A stretch of DNA of 64,000 nt from Micromonospora sp045209745 (GTDB lineage: Bacteria > Actinomycetota > Actinomycetes > Mycobacteriales > Micromonosporaceae): contig NZ_CP109273.1 of assembly GCF_045209745.1 (NCBI RefSeq), forward strand, positions 3,844,001 through 3,908,000. Reading direction: 5' to 3'. Position 1 is the stretch's first letter. Each line of letters starts with the position of its first letter. The translations under genes were made by a program, and so were the position numbers. Below are positions 42,457-52,038 of this stretch, one piece after another. A model generated the notes under the pieces. It was not told the DNA's origin, made no database searches, and worked only from the letters and a program-made list of their open reading frames with translations.

Positions 42457-45012
42457 GTGACGATCGTGGACCAGCCGGTGGACGTGCTGCTCAGCGACGG
42501 CAGCACCGTCCAGTTGCGACCGATCGACCCGGCCGACGCGCCGGGCATCGTGGCGATGCACAGCCGGTTCTCCGAGCGCACCCGCTACCTGCGGTACTTC
42601 TCGCCGTACCCGCGTATCCCGGAACGCGACCTGATCCGTTTCGTCACCGTCGACCACCACGACCGGGAGGCGTTCGTGGTGCTGGCCGCCGACCAGATCG
42701 TCGCGGTCGGCCGCTACGAGCGGCTCGGCCCGCAGGCCCCGGAGGCGGAGGTGGCCTTCGTGGTGGAGGACGCCTACCAGGGCCGGGGCATCGGCTCGGT
42801 GCTGATGGAGCACCTGGCCGACGCGGCCCGTCGTCACGACATCATGAGCTTCGTCGCCGAGGTGCTACCGGCCAACGGGACGATGCTGCGGGTCTTCGCC
42901 GACTTCGGCTACCAGGTTCAGCGCGAGTACGCCGACGGTGTGGTGCACCTGAGCTTCCCGATCGCCCCCACCGAAGCCACGCTGGAGGTGCAGCGCGGCC
43001 GGGAGCACCGCACCGAGGCCCGCTCGATCGCCCGGCTGCTCGCCCCGCGTGGCATCGTCGTCTACGGTGCCAGCGCCACCGGCCAGGGCGTCGGCGCGGC
43101 GGTGCTCGGGCACCTGCGTGACGGTGGTTTCACCGGGGCGGTGGTGCCGGTGCATCCGAGCGCGTCGACCGTGGCGGGCCTGCCCGCGTACCCGTCAGCG
43201 GTCGACGCCGGAATGCCGGTGGACCTGGCGGTGGTGGCGGTCCCACCGCAGGCGGCGACCGCGGTGGTCACCGACGCCGCCGCCGCGGGGGTGCACGGCC
43301 TGGTGGTCATCTCGGCCGGCTTCGCCGAGGCCGGCGCCGAAGGCGCGGCCACCCAGCGGGCGCTGGTCCGCGCGGCGCACGCCGCGGGGATGCGGGTCGT
43401 CGGCCCGAACTGTCTGGGCGTGGCCAACACCAACCCGGCGGTACGCCTCAACGCCACCCTCGCCCCGGCCCTGCCGCCCGCCGGTCGGGTCGGCATCTTC
43501 AGCCAGTCCGGTGCGTTCGGGGTGGCGCTGCTCGCCGAGGCGGACCGGCGTGGCCTCGGGCTGTCCAGCTTCGTCTCGGCCGGCAACCGGGCCGACGTCT
43601 CGGGCAACGACCTTCTTCAGTACTGGCAGGACGACCCCGGCACCGACGTGATCATGCTGTACCTGGAGACCTTCGGTAACCCGCGCAAGTTCGCCCGGCT
43701 GGCCCGGCGGATCGGCCGTGCCAAGCCGGTCGTCGCGCTGGCCTCGCCGGCCCGCCCGGTCGGGGTGGGTGACACCGCCGGTCCGGACGGGGTGGCGGTG
43801 GCCGCCCTCTTCGCCCAGTCCGGGGTGATCCGGGTGGATACGGTGCCGGAGCTGCTCGACGTGGGTGTGCTGCTCGCCAACCAGCCGTTGCCGGTCGGCG
43901 GCCGGGTCGGTGTGGTCGGCAACTCGTCGGCCCTGACCGGCCTTGCCGCCACCGCCTGCGTGGGGCAGGGCCTCACCGTCGCCGACGGCTATCCCCGCGA
44001 TGTCGGGCCGAGCGCCGGTGCCGCCGAGTTCGCCGCCGCTCTCGCAAAGACGGCCGGCGACGACCAGGTGGACGCCCTGGTGGTGGTCTTCGCCCCGCCG
44101 CTGCCCGGCCAACTGACCGAGGTGGACGCCGACGTGACCGCCGCGCTGCCGGCCGCCCTCGCGCTGGGCAAGCCGACGGTGGCGACGTTCCTGGTCGGCC
44201 GGCTGCCGCCGGGGGTGCCCGCGTACGGCGGCGTGGAGGAGGCGGTGCGCGCTCTGGCCCGGGTGCACCGGTATGCCGAGTGGCTCCGCCGCCCGCCCGG
44301 GGTGACGCCTCAGCTGCCCGACATCGATCGAGCCGCCGCGCAGGCCGCGCTCCGCTCCGACGCCACCGATCCGGGTGCGCTGCTGGCCGCGTACGGCATC
44401 GATGTGGTGGCCTCGGTGCCCGTCGACTCGGTCGGCGCGGCGGTCGACGCGGCGGCGCGGCTGGGTTTCCCGGTGGCGCTCAAGGCGGCCGCCCCCGGGC
44501 TGCGGCACCGACTCGACCTCGGCGCGGTCCGGCTCGACCTGCCGGACGAGCCGGCCCTCCGTCGCGCGTACGCCGAGCTGGCGGCGGCCTTCGGCGCGGA
44601 CGCGCTGGTCCAGCCGATGGTCCCGCCCGGGGTGGCCTGCGTGGTGGAGCTGGTGGAAGACCCGGCGTTCGGGCCGGTCGTCGGCTTCGGTCTCGGCGGG
44701 GTCGCCACCGAGTTGCTCGGCGATCGGGCCTGGCGGGCAGTGCCGCTGACCGACCGGGACGCCGCCGAGTTGGTCGACGAGCCCCGGGCGGCGCCGCTGC
44801 TGCGCGGGCACCGGGGTGCCGCACCGGTCGACCGGGCGGCCCTGGCCGACCTGCTGCTGCGGGTGGGTCAGCTCGCCGACGAGCAACCCCGGGTGCGGTC
44901 GCTGACCCTCAACCCGGTGCTCGCTCGCCCCGACGGCATCTCGGTCCTGCACGCTCAGGTGCGGGTCGGCGGTGTGGCCGCCCGACCGGACACCGGCCCC
45001 CGTCGCCTGTGA
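42457..45012 (+). CDS. GNAT acetyltransferase fused to ADP-forming acyl-CoA synthetase
   Basis: 851 aa, GTG 42457 after GGGGGAGGG. Residues about 20-170 are a GNAT domain (acetyl-CoA loop EDAYQGRGIGSVLMEHL). About 185-640 is a CoA-binding/succinyl-CoA-ligase-like part (GIVVYGASATGQGVGAAVLG, VGPNCLGVANT, GIFSQSGAFGVALL with the phosphohistidine-site region altered), and about 650-851 is an ATP-grasp-like region (ALKAAAPGLRHRLDLGAV). This matches Pat-type bacterial protein acetyltransferases, which regulate acetyl-CoA synthetase and often have a catalytically inactive synthetase part. Whether this one keeps ligase activity is unknown. Confidence 0.88.
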   Translation: MTIVDQPVDVLLSDGSTVQLRPIDPADAPGIVAMHSRFSERTRYLRYFSPYPRIPERDLIRFVTVDHHDREAFVVLAADQIVAVGRYERLGPQAPEAEVAFVVEDAYQGRGIGSVLMEHLADAARRHDIMSFVAEVLPANGTMLRVFADFGYQVQREYADGVVHLSFPIAPTEATLEVQRGREHRTEARSIARLLAPRGIVVYGASATGQGVGAAVLGHLRDGGFTGAVVPVHPSASTVAGLPAYPSAVDAGMPVDLAVVAVPPQAATAVVTDAAAAGVHGLVVISAGFAEAGAEGAATQRALVRAAHAAGMRVVGPNCLGVANTNPAVRLNATLAPALPPAGRVGIFSQSGAFGVALLAEADRRGLGLSSFVSAGNRADVSGNDLLQYWQDDPGTDVIMLYLETFGNPRKFARLARRIGRAKPVVALASPARPVGVGDTAGPDGVAVAALFAQSGVIRVDTVPELLDVGVLLANQPLPVGGRVGVVGNSSALTGLAATACVGQGLTVADGYPRDVGPSAGAAEFAAALAKTAGDDQVDALVVVFAPPLPGQLTEVDADVTAALPAALALGKPTVATFLVGRLPPGVPAYGGVEEAVRALARVHRYAEWLRRPPGVTPQLPDIDRAAAQAALRSDATDPGALLAAYGIDVVASVPVDSVGAAVDAAARLGFPVALKAAAPGLRHRLDLGAVRLDLPDEPALRRAYAELAAAFGADALVQPMVPPGVACVVELVEDPAFGPVVGFGLGGVATELLGDRAWRAVPLTDRDAAELVDEPRAAPLLRGHRGAAPVDRAALADLLLRVGQLADEQPRVRSLTLNPVLARPDGISVLHAQVRVGGVAARPDTGPRRL

Positions 45013-45088
45013 GTGCGTCGGGTCAGGCGCGGCTGGAGATCTGCTGTGTATCGCGGATCAGCGCCCCCGCCAAGCACCTCGACAACAG

Positions 45089-45119
45089 GGAAGGCCCCGG
45101 CGAACCGCCAGGGCCTTCC
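45089..45119. terminator. Terminator between acetyltransferase and sigB
   Basis: ggaaggccc (45089-45097) and gggccttcc (45111-45119) with a 13-nt loop, between convergent genes and 77 bases after the acetyltransferase stop. Confidence 0.65.
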
Positions 45120-45135
45120 ATGGGAACCGGGTGCG

Positions 45136-46152
<1,017 letters not shown>

Positions 46153-46381
46153 CTCTGTCTCCCCGTTTCCACGTCTGTGCCGTGTCTCCGGCCCAGTGGC
46201 GCCGGTGTGCACACAGCTTGGCGGGCGGGGCGTAAAACGGGAGTGAGGCGATCGGGCACCCGACAGGAATTGGGTCGGATCGCTGGTGCGGTGTGTCGTC
46301 CCGGTGTGTGGTTGCCTGCCACGGCTACGTTGCGGACGGTCGGCCACCTCTGGTCGTCGAGGACAGAAGTTGGAGGACGGT

Positions 46382-47170
46382 GTGGTCTTCAAACGGCTCA
46401 TGAAGGCGATGGGGGTCGGCGGCCCGTCGGTGGAGACGGTGCTGGCCAACCCGAACTGCCGCCCGGGCGGTCAGCTGGAGGGCCGCATCCAGGTGCTCGG
46501 CGGTGACCACCAGGTCGACATCGACCACGTGACCCTCGGCCTGGTCACCCGGGTCGAGGTCGAGAGCGGCGACAACGACTACGACACCACTCAGGAATTC
46601 CACCGCCAGCAGGTCACCGGCGCGTTCCAGCTGGAACCAGGGCAGCGCTACGACATCCCGTTCCGCTTCGAGGTGCCGTGGGAGACACCGGTCACCGAGC
46701 TGTACGGGCAGCACCTGCATGGCATGACGATGGGCCTGCGTACGGAGCTGGAGGTCGCCCGCGCGGTCGACAAGGGCGACCTGGACGCGGTGTCGGTGCA
46801 CCCGCTGCCGGCGCAGGAGCGGCTGCTGGACGCGTTGCTGCGGCTGGGCTTCCGGTTCGCGCGCGCCGATGTGGAGCGTGGTCACATCTATGGCGTACGG
46901 CAGTCGTTGCCGTTCTATCAGGAAATCGAGTTCAACCCGGCGCCGCAGTACGCCCGCTCGATCAACCAGTTGGAGGTCACCTTCATCGCCGATGCGCAGC
47001 AGATGCAGGTGGTGCTGGAGGTCGACAAGCGCGGCGGTGTCTTCACCGAGGGTCGGGACGCCTTCGGCCGTTTCACCGTCGACCACGCCACCGCCGACCG
47101 CACCGACTGGACCGCCGAACTCGACAACTGGCTCCGCCAGTCCCTGACCCGCCGAGGCCTCTTCTCCTAA
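46382..47170 (+). CDS. Sporulation-control protein Spo0M family
   Basis: 262 aa, GTG 46382 with GGAGG upstream. Starts VVFKRLMKAMGVGGPSVETV and follows with arrestin-like beta-sandwich pattern (PGGQLEGRIQVLGGDHQVDI; GQRYDIPFRFEVPWETPVT). In Bacillus Spo0M influences sporulation and cell division; actinobacterial homologues have a helical tail, here KGDLDAVSVHPLP and beyond. A regulatory or scaffold role is likely. It shares a divergent promoter region with sigB, which fits a role under stress or development, but that is inference. Confidence 0.85.
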   Translation: MVFKRLMKAMGVGGPSVETVLANPNCRPGGQLEGRIQVLGGDHQVDIDHVTLGLVTRVEVESGDNDYDTTQEFHRQQVTGAFQLEPGQRYDIPFRFEVPWETPVTELYGQHLHGMTMGLRTELEVARAVDKGDLDAVSVHPLPAQERLLDALLRLGFRFARADVERGHIYGVRQSLPFYQEIEFNPAPQYARSINQLEVTFIADAQQMQVVLEVDKRGGVFTEGRDAFGRFTVDHATADRTDWTAELDNWLRQSLTRRGLFS

Positions 47171-47172
47171 CT

Positions 47173-47331
47173 CGACCCACCCCCGCGGACGTTCTCTCGC
47201 GCGATCATGAAGTTGTTGCCCCGACACGCCGCTGCGGCGGGCAATAACTTCATGATCAACGGGGCGGGGCGGGGCGGGTGGTGGGTGGGTGGGTGGGGTT
47301 AGTCCTTGCTGCTTGGCTTCGCGAAGCGGCC
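47173..47331. repeat. Palindrome C with C-rich and G-rich flanks
   Basis: Arms gatcatgaagttgttgccc (47203-47221) and gggcaataacttcatgatc (47239-47257), 18 of 19 pairs, inside a small C-rich left flank (47174-47186) and a G-rich right flank (ggggc and gtggg units, about 47260-47300). A further 12-bp perfect palindrome gcttcgcgaagc is at 47316-47327. Between convergent spo0M and dtd genes. Confidence 0.75.
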
Positions 47332-47341
47332 CTGATCGGGA

Positions 47342-47359
47342 GGAAGTAGGTCTACTTCC
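47342..47359. terminator. Short palindrome after dtd
   Basis: ggaagtag-gt-ctacttcc, 8-bp perfect arms, immediately next to the dtd stop on the minus strand; a likely transcript end. Confidence 0.4.
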
Positions 47360-47362
47360 GAG

Positions 47363-47785
47363 TTAGAGGTCTAGGAGGAGGGTTCGGGGGCCTACGTTGG
47401 TGCTCTCGACGAGCATGTGGGCGCGGAAGCGGCCGGTCTCGACCGGCGCGCCGCGCTGGCGTAGCGCATCGACGACTGCCGTCACCAACGGCTCGGCCAC
47501 CTCGGCGGGGGCGGCGGCGGTCCAGCTCGGACGGCGGCCCTTGCGGGCGTCTCCGTAGAGGGTGAACTGGCTGACCACCAGGATCGGCGCGCCGGTATCG
47601 GCGGCCGATCGCTCGTCGTCCAGGATGCGCAGCTCGTGCACCTTGCGGGCCATCGTCTGAGCGGTCTCCGCGGTGTCGGTGTGGGTCACCCCGAGCAGCA
47701 CCAGCAGGCCGTTCCCGATTGCGCCGACAACCTCGTCGTCCACGGTCACGCTCGCCCGTCCGACGGTCTGCACCACCGCACGCAT
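47363..47785 (-). CDS. dtd: D-aminoacyl-tRNA deacylase
   Basis: Removes D-amino acids wrongly attached to tRNA, 140 aa from ATG 47785 (family start MRAVVQTVGRASVTV). The signature VSQFTLYGDARKGRRP contains the SQxxL motif, and the cross-subunit Gly-Pro motif appears as NVGPRT near the C-terminus (NxGP). Full length for the dimeric DTD family. Convergent with spo0M. Confidence 0.94.
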   Translation of the reverse strand: MRAVVQTVGRASVTVDDEVVGAIGNGLLVLLGVTHTDTAETAQTMARKVHELRILDDERSAADTGAPILVVSQFTLYGDARKGRRPSWTAAAPAEVAEPLVTAVVDALRQRGAPVETGRFRAHMLVESTNVGPRTLLLDL

Positions 47786-47828
47786 CAGCAGACCACCGCC
47801 GCACAACCCGCCGCCGGTACGACCCGCA

Positions 47829-49313
47829 TCAGGTGGTCACCGGCTCGATGAAGCCGCGCTCGACCAGGTGCGCCACGATCGGGCCGGCGGCCTCGGCCAT
47901 CTCGTCGGGCTCGACGTTGTGCGCCGCGGCGAGCAGGGCGAGCTGATCGCGCAGCGGGAGCTGGCCGTCGGCGCCACCGACCAGTGCCAGCACCAGCGGG
48001 TCGATCTCCTCGGTCCAGCGCGGGCCGTGCGGCATCGCGAGGACCTGCCGGTCCACCGCCCAGCCCTCGTCGCCCATGGTGGCCTCCTGTCGCAGCTGGA
48101 GGCCCTCGGCGGCCCGGTAGCGCTCGGCGAGCAGCGCCTCGGTGTCGCGTACCGTGAGGAAGTTCTGGCGGTCAAACCAGGCGGCGATCTGGTCGCCCAG
48201 CGGCGGCTGCACCCGCTGGCGCAGGTCCTCCACGCGGACCACCGGGTCGGCGTGCCCACCCCGGCGCAGCGACACGATCCCGAAGCCGATGCCCTCCACC
48301 TTGTGCGCGTCGAACCAGTCCAGCCAGGCGGCCATCCGCTGCGGGTCGGCGGTCTCGCCGACGTCGGTGAGCCACAGGTCGACGTACGCCATCGGGTCGG
48401 CCACCTCGCGCTGGATCACCCAGGCGTCCAGGCCGGTCCCGGCGAACCAGCCGGCCACCCGCTCGTCCCACTCCTCGCCGGCGACGTGCACCCAGTTCGC
48501 CAGGTACTGCATGGTGCCGCCCTCGGTGAGCAGGCCGGGGGCGGCGGCGGCCAGCTCGGCGCCGATCGCGTCACCGACCCGGCCGGAGTCGCGGTAGACG
48601 TGCGTGGTGGTGCCCGGGCCGACCACGAACGGCGGGTTGCTCACCACCAGGTCGAAGCGCCGCCCGGCCACCGGCGCGACCATGTCGCCGCGCAGCAGCT
48701 CCCAGTCCTGGCCGTTGAGGGCGGCGGTGGTCGCGGCGAAGCGCAGCGCCCGCTCGGAGAGGTCGGTGGCGGTCACCGACCTGGCGTGGGTGGCCAGGTG
48801 CAGGGCCTGGACGCCGGAGCCGGTGCCCAGGTCCAGTGCGGTGTCGACCGGCCGGCGCATGGTCGCGCCGATCAGGGTGTGGGTGGCCCCGCCGATGCCG
48901 AGGACGTGCTCGGCGTGCAACGGTCGGCCCGGCCGGGCGCTGGCTGGCACGTCGGCGAGCACCCACCAGTCGTCCCCGTACGGCTCCAGGTCGACGCCGG
49001 CACGCAGGCCATCGCCGTACCGCTCGACCAGCCCGCCGGCCAGCGCCTCCGTTAGGCTCAGCGGCGCCAGCGCGGCGGCCACCGCCGCCTCCGGCTCGGT
49101 CTGGTCGCAGATGAACACCCGGGTCAGGGTGGCGAGCGGGTCGCCGTCCTCGGTGGCGCGCAGCGCGGCCCGGTAGTCGTTCCGGGCGACCGCGGCGGTT
49201 GCCTGCGCGCCCAGCCTCTCGGCGATGCCGTTGCCGGTGAACCCGGTCCGGCTCAGCGCGGTCCGCAGCGCGTCGACGCCGGCGGGGGAGAGCAGCATGT
49301 CGTGTTCGTCCAC
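47829..49313 (-). CDS. Class I SAM-dependent methyltransferase
   Basis: 494 aa, GTG 49313. Residues 1-130 are an N-terminal helical/winged domain with LTRVFICDQTEPEAAVAAAL; SAM-binding motif I is DLGTGSGVQALHLA near 157, and motif IV is SNPPFVV, typical of N6-adenine or glutamine methylation. The C-terminal 200 residues form an extra domain (RQRVQPPLGDQIAAWFDRQN). RsmC/RlmG-like rRNA N2-guanine enzymes and PrmC are the closest relatives in style; the substrate is unknown. It is separated from dtd by 43 bp, so they may share a transcript. Confidence 0.82.
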   Translation of the reverse strand: MDEHDMLLSPAGVDALRTALSRTGFTGNGIAERLGAQATAAVARNDYRAALRATEDGDPLATLTRVFICDQTEPEAAVAAALAPLSLTEALAGGLVERYGDGLRAGVDLEPYGDDWWVLADVPASARPGRPLHAEHVLGIGGATHTLIGATMRRPVDTALDLGTGSGVQALHLATHARSVTATDLSERALRFAATTAALNGQDWELLRGDMVAPVAGRRFDLVVSNPPFVVGPGTTTHVYRDSGRVGDAIGAELAAAAPGLLTEGGTMQYLANWVHVAGEEWDERVAGWFAGTGLDAWVIQREVADPMAYVDLWLTDVGETADPQRMAAWLDWFDAHKVEGIGFGIVSLRRGGHADPVVRVEDLRQRVQPPLGDQIAAWFDRQNFLTVRDTEALLAERYRAAEGLQLRQEATMGDEGWAVDRQVLAMPHGPRWTEEIDPLVLALVGGADGQLPLRDQLALLAAAHNVEPDEMAEAAGPIVAHLVERGFIEPVTT

Positions 49314-49417
49314 GCCGTCATCCTGCCTCCCGTTGCCTCCCGGCTCGTCGCCACCCGCCGGAAGACGTCGGAGCGTCGGGGTCCGCCCGGCCCGGTGAGC
49401 CAGGCAGGATGGTGGCC

Positions 49418-49999
49418 ATGACGCTTGTGCTGCCCATCGACCCGGAGGCCAACCGGCTGCTGGAGCGCAGCCCCCTGGCCCTGCTCCTCGGCATGGTTCT
49501 CGATCAGCAGGTGCCGATGGAGAAGGCGTTCTCCTCGCCGTACGTGTTGGCGCAGCGGCTCGGGCATGACCTGGACGCGGCGGAGTTGGCCGGGTACGAC
49601 CTGGAAGCCCTGGTCGCGCTCTTCGCCCAGCCGCCCGCGCTGCACCGGTTTCCGAAGGCGATGGCGGCCCGGGTGCAGGAGGTCTGCCAGGTCCTGATGG
49701 AGCGCTACGACGGCGACGCGGCGCTGCTCTGGTCTGACGTCGCCGACGGGCCGGAGCTGCTGCGCCGGGTTTCCGAGCTGCCCGGCTTCGGCAAGCAGAA
49801 GGCGCAGATCTTCGTGGCCCTGCTCGGCAAGCGGTTCGGGGTGACCCCGCAGGACTGGCGGGAGGCGGCCGGCGGGTACGGCGACCCTGGCGCGTACCGG
49901 TCCGTGGCCGACGTCACCGACGTCGATTCGCTGCGCCGGGTGCGGGAGTACAAGCAGCAGATGAAGGCGGCAGCCAAGGCGAAGGCCGCCGACGGCTGA
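49418..49999 (+). CDS. HhH-GPD base-excision DNA repair protein
   Basis: 193 aa, ATG 49418 (ATG 49409 possible). Opening LVLPIDPEANRLLERSPLAL; helix-hairpin-helix LPGFGKQKAQIFVALLGKRF around 130, the DNA-binding element of endonuclease III/AlkA-type glycosylases. The four-cysteine iron-sulfur loop of Nth is absent. The catalytic Asp expected about 20 residues after the HhH could be in YGDPGAY but is not certain. Lys/Ala-rich tail. Substrate base unknown. Confidence 0.82.
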   Translation: MTLVLPIDPEANRLLERSPLALLLGMVLDQQVPMEKAFSSPYVLAQRLGHDLDAAELAGYDLEALVALFAQPPALHRFPKAMAARVQEVCQVLMERYDGDAALLWSDVADGPELLRRVSELPGFGKQKAQIFVALLGKRFGVTPQDWREAAGGYGDPGAYRSVADVTDVDSLRRVREYKQQMKAAAKAKAADG

Positions 50000-50008
50000 G
50001 CCGGTCGC

Positions 50009-50320
50009 TCAGGCGGCGGTGGGGTGCGCCAGCGAGGCCAGCGCGCGCCGCACGTCGGCGAGTGAGACGGTCGCGGAGTCGTCCAGGTCGGCCAGGCCGG
50101 CGTCGATCCACTGGCGCATCAGCGTGGTGACCCCGATGCCCCGGGCGTCGGCGGCGGCCCGCACCCGCTCGTAGGTGTCCAGCGGCAGCCGGACTGACCG
50201 GCTCACCATCGGCACGTCGGTGTCGGGGGTGGGGAGATCCACCGCCGGGCTCTCATCGATCAGCTCGGCGATCCGGTCGTCGCCGCTGTGGAACTGCTTG
50301 GTCGCGTCGTTACGGTGCAT
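50009..50320 (-). CDS. Antitoxin-like ribbon-helix-helix protein
   Basis: 103 aa, ATG 50320 with GAGGAGG upstream (GTG 50326 alternative). The C-terminal half RSVRLPLDTYERVRAAADAR and GVTTLMRQWIDAGL looks like a ribbon-helix-helix DNA-binding and dimerisation domain (BrnA/CopG style). The first 40 residues are acidic and would neutralise a toxin. It follows the small gene at 50334 by 13 bp, in the toxin-then-antitoxin order seen in brnTA. It probably represses the pair. Confidence 0.65.
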   Translation of the reverse strand: MHRNDATKQFHSGDDRIAELIDESPAVDLPTPDTDVPMVSRSVRLPLDTYERVRAAADARGIGVTTLMRQWIDAGLADLDDSATVSLADVRRALASLAHPTAA

Positions 50321-50333
50321 CGTCACGGCCTCC

Positions 50334-50621
50334 TCATCGGCGCGATCTCCGCACGGCCTCGTCGTAGCGCTTGGACTCGACGTCGCTCAGCTCACGGGCG
50401 GAGAGGATGTCCCAGTCGTTGTCGGTGCCATCGGCCTCGGCGAGCAGCACCGCCAGTCGGCGGCCCCGGCGGGCGGCGGCGTAAACCACCATCACGTCGT
50501 CGCCCAGATGGCGGATGACCCGTCGGGCGCTGTGCAGCGCCTCCCAGACTTCCCCGGGCGTGACGTCGTAGACCATCAGGTTGGCCAACGCCTCGTCGGT
50601 GAAGCTGAACCTGCTGCCCAC
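50334..50621 (-). CDS. BrnT-like toxin
   Basis: 95 aa, GTG 50621. It starts RFSFTDEALANLMVYDVTPG, then EVWEALHSARRVIRHLGDDV, VVYAAARRGRRLAVLLAE and DWDILSARELSDVESKRYDE, with the beta-strand order of RelE/BrnT ribonuclease toxins. The last motif, A-R-x-L/M-S-x-x-E-x-x-x-Y, resembles the BrnT C-terminus. The usual DPxKxxxNxxKH start is missing, so the catalytic site is uncertain. First gene of a two-gene module with the RHH protein. Confidence 0.55.
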   Translation of the reverse strand: MGSRFSFTDEALANLMVYDVTPGEVWEALHSARRVIRHLGDDVMVVYAAARRGRRLAVLLAEADGTDNDWDILSARELSDVESKRYDEAVRRSRR

Positions 50622-50725
50622 GTCGCGGAGCGTACCACGAACGTAACACGTAGCGGGATGATTCGAATTTCCCTGATCACGGTCGTGCGGTGACAGGATG
50701 AGGCGTAATCCCCTCGAGGAGGTCC

Positions 50726-51085
50726 ATGGTGAAGCGTCAGGCGTACCAGCCGATTCTGATCACCGACGCCTCGCGCAGCCAGGACGATCAGCTCAACAGT
50801 CGTCAGCGCCGTTATGTCCTGATGATGGGCATCCGGGTGGTGTGCATCATCGCCGGCGCGGTCCTGGTCGGTGCGAACGCCCCACTGCTCTGGCTCTGGC
50901 TGCCGCTGTGCGGCCTCGGCATGGTGCTCATCCCCTGGCTGGCCGTGCTGCTGGCCAACGACCGGCCGCCGAAGGAGCAGCACCGGCTGGCCAACCGCTT
51001 CCACCCCCGCCATCAGGACGACACCCCGCCGATGAGCCTTACCGCGGAGGAACGCCCGCACAAAATCATCGACGCCGAACCCTGA
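50726..51085 (+). CDS. DUF3099 membrane protein
   Basis: 119 aa, ATG 50726 with GAGGAGG directly upstream. Recognised as DUF3099 by YQPILITDASRSQDDQLNSR followed by two transmembrane helices (about 37-56 and 60-80) and a short cytoplasmic tail rich in His/Pro. Function unknown; commonly found in actinobacteria. Convergent with the psuK-psuG operon. Confidence 0.85.
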   Translation: MVKRQAYQPILITDASRSQDDQLNSRQRRYVLMMGIRVVCIIAGAVLVGANAPLLWLWLPLCGLGMVLIPWLAVLLANDRPPKEQHRLANRFHPRHQDDTPPMSLTAEERPHKIIDAEP

Positions 51086-51114
51086 CCCGCGAGCGGGCCA
51101 TGGGTCGACCGGCA

Positions 51115-51165
51115 ACGGCTGTGGCCGTGCGCCGACGGTTACGGCTGTGGCCGTGCGCCGACGGT
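51115..51165. repeat. 26-bp tandem duplication at psuK 3' end
   Basis: The 25-base sequence starting acggctgtggccgtgcgccg occurs at 51115-51139 and 51141-51165. The second copy encodes the last psuK residues and stop, and the first lies just after the stop, so the gene end has been duplicated. Confidence 0.95.
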
Positions 51166-52038
51166 GGAGACGGCCAGCGCCCCCAGGTCGGTGGCGCGGC
51201 TCAGTGCCGCGGTCGGGGTGGCACCGGCGAGCCAGGCGGTGAGCAGGCCGGCCGCGAAGGCGTCGCCCGCCCCCGTGACGTCCACCACCGCCACCCGCCG
51301 GGCCGGCGCCACGCTGACAGCCGCGGTGCGGTCGACCCAGACCGCGCCGGCCGCGCCGCGCTTGACCACGACCCGCCGGGCCGTCGCCGACAGCGCCCGC
51401 CCCTGCGCCGCCGGGTCCAGTCCGCCGGCCAGCACCGTGGCCTCGTCCGCGTTGACCAGCAGCAGGTCGACGTCGCGTACCCAACTCAGGAACGCCGCCG
51501 CGCCCACCCGCCGCAGCGGCGCCGCGGAGGCCGCGTCGACGCTGGTGGTGAGCCCGCGCTCGCGGGCGGCGGCCAACGCCCGCAGCCCCGCGCCGCGCGA
51601 CCCGGCGTCCAGGAGGGTGTACGCGGACAGGTGCAGATGCCCCGCGTCGGGCACCGCCGCGAGGGCCTGCTCGACGTGCGCGACGCTCAGCCGTAGGTTC
51701 GCGCCCCGCTGGCTGACCATGGTGCGCTCGCCGTCGGTGGCCAGCACGATCACCGTTCCGGTCGGGACGCCCTCGACCCGCTCGACCGCGCAGTCGACGC
51801 CCGCCCGGTCGAGTTCGGCCAGGCGGTCCCGCCCCGCGTCGTCGTCACCGATCGCGCCGACGAGCGTGACGTCCACCCCCTGCGCGGCGATCCAGGCGGC
51901 GGTGTTGGCCGCCTGGCCGCCCCCACCGATGCTGATCTCCGCTGACGTGTCCGATCCGGCCGCGACCGGCCCGGACAGCACCGCGACCACATCGGTGATC
52001 ACATCGCCGACCACGACCACCCGCGGCCGGTGCGTCAT
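51139..52038 (-). CDS. psuK: PfkB-family carbohydrate kinase, probable pseudouridine kinase
   Basis: 299 aa, ATG 52038. PfkB signatures: VVVVGDVITDVVAVL at the start, GGGGQAANTAAW, and the ATP/substrate motif VDVTGAGDAFAAGLLTAW with the catalytic Asp. It overlaps psuG by 4 bp, and PsuK acts just before PsuG in pseudouridine breakdown (pseudouridine to pseudouridine 5'-phosphate). The kinase family cannot be distinguished by motif alone; the pairing with PsuG is the reason for the assignment. Confidence 0.82.
   Translation of the reverse strand: MTHRPRVVVVGDVITDVVAVLSGPVAAGSDTSAEISIGGGGQAANTAAWIAAQGVDVTLVGAIGDDDAGRDRLAELDRAGVDCAVERVEGVPTGTVIVLATDGERTMVSQRGANLRLSVAHVEQALAAVPDAGHLHLSAYTLLDAGSRGAGLRALAAARERGLTTSVDAASAAPLRRVGAAAFLSWVRDVDLLLVNADEATVLAGGLDPAAQGRALSATARRVVVKRGAAGAVWVDRTAAVSVAPARRVAVVDVTGAGDAFAAGLLTAWLAGATPTAALSRATDLGALAVSTVGARPQP

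Noticed and set aside
40236..42581. 781-codon open frame antisense to sulfurtransferase and acuC
   Set aside because: Crosses two well-supported genes and has only low-complexity Arg/Gly/His content.
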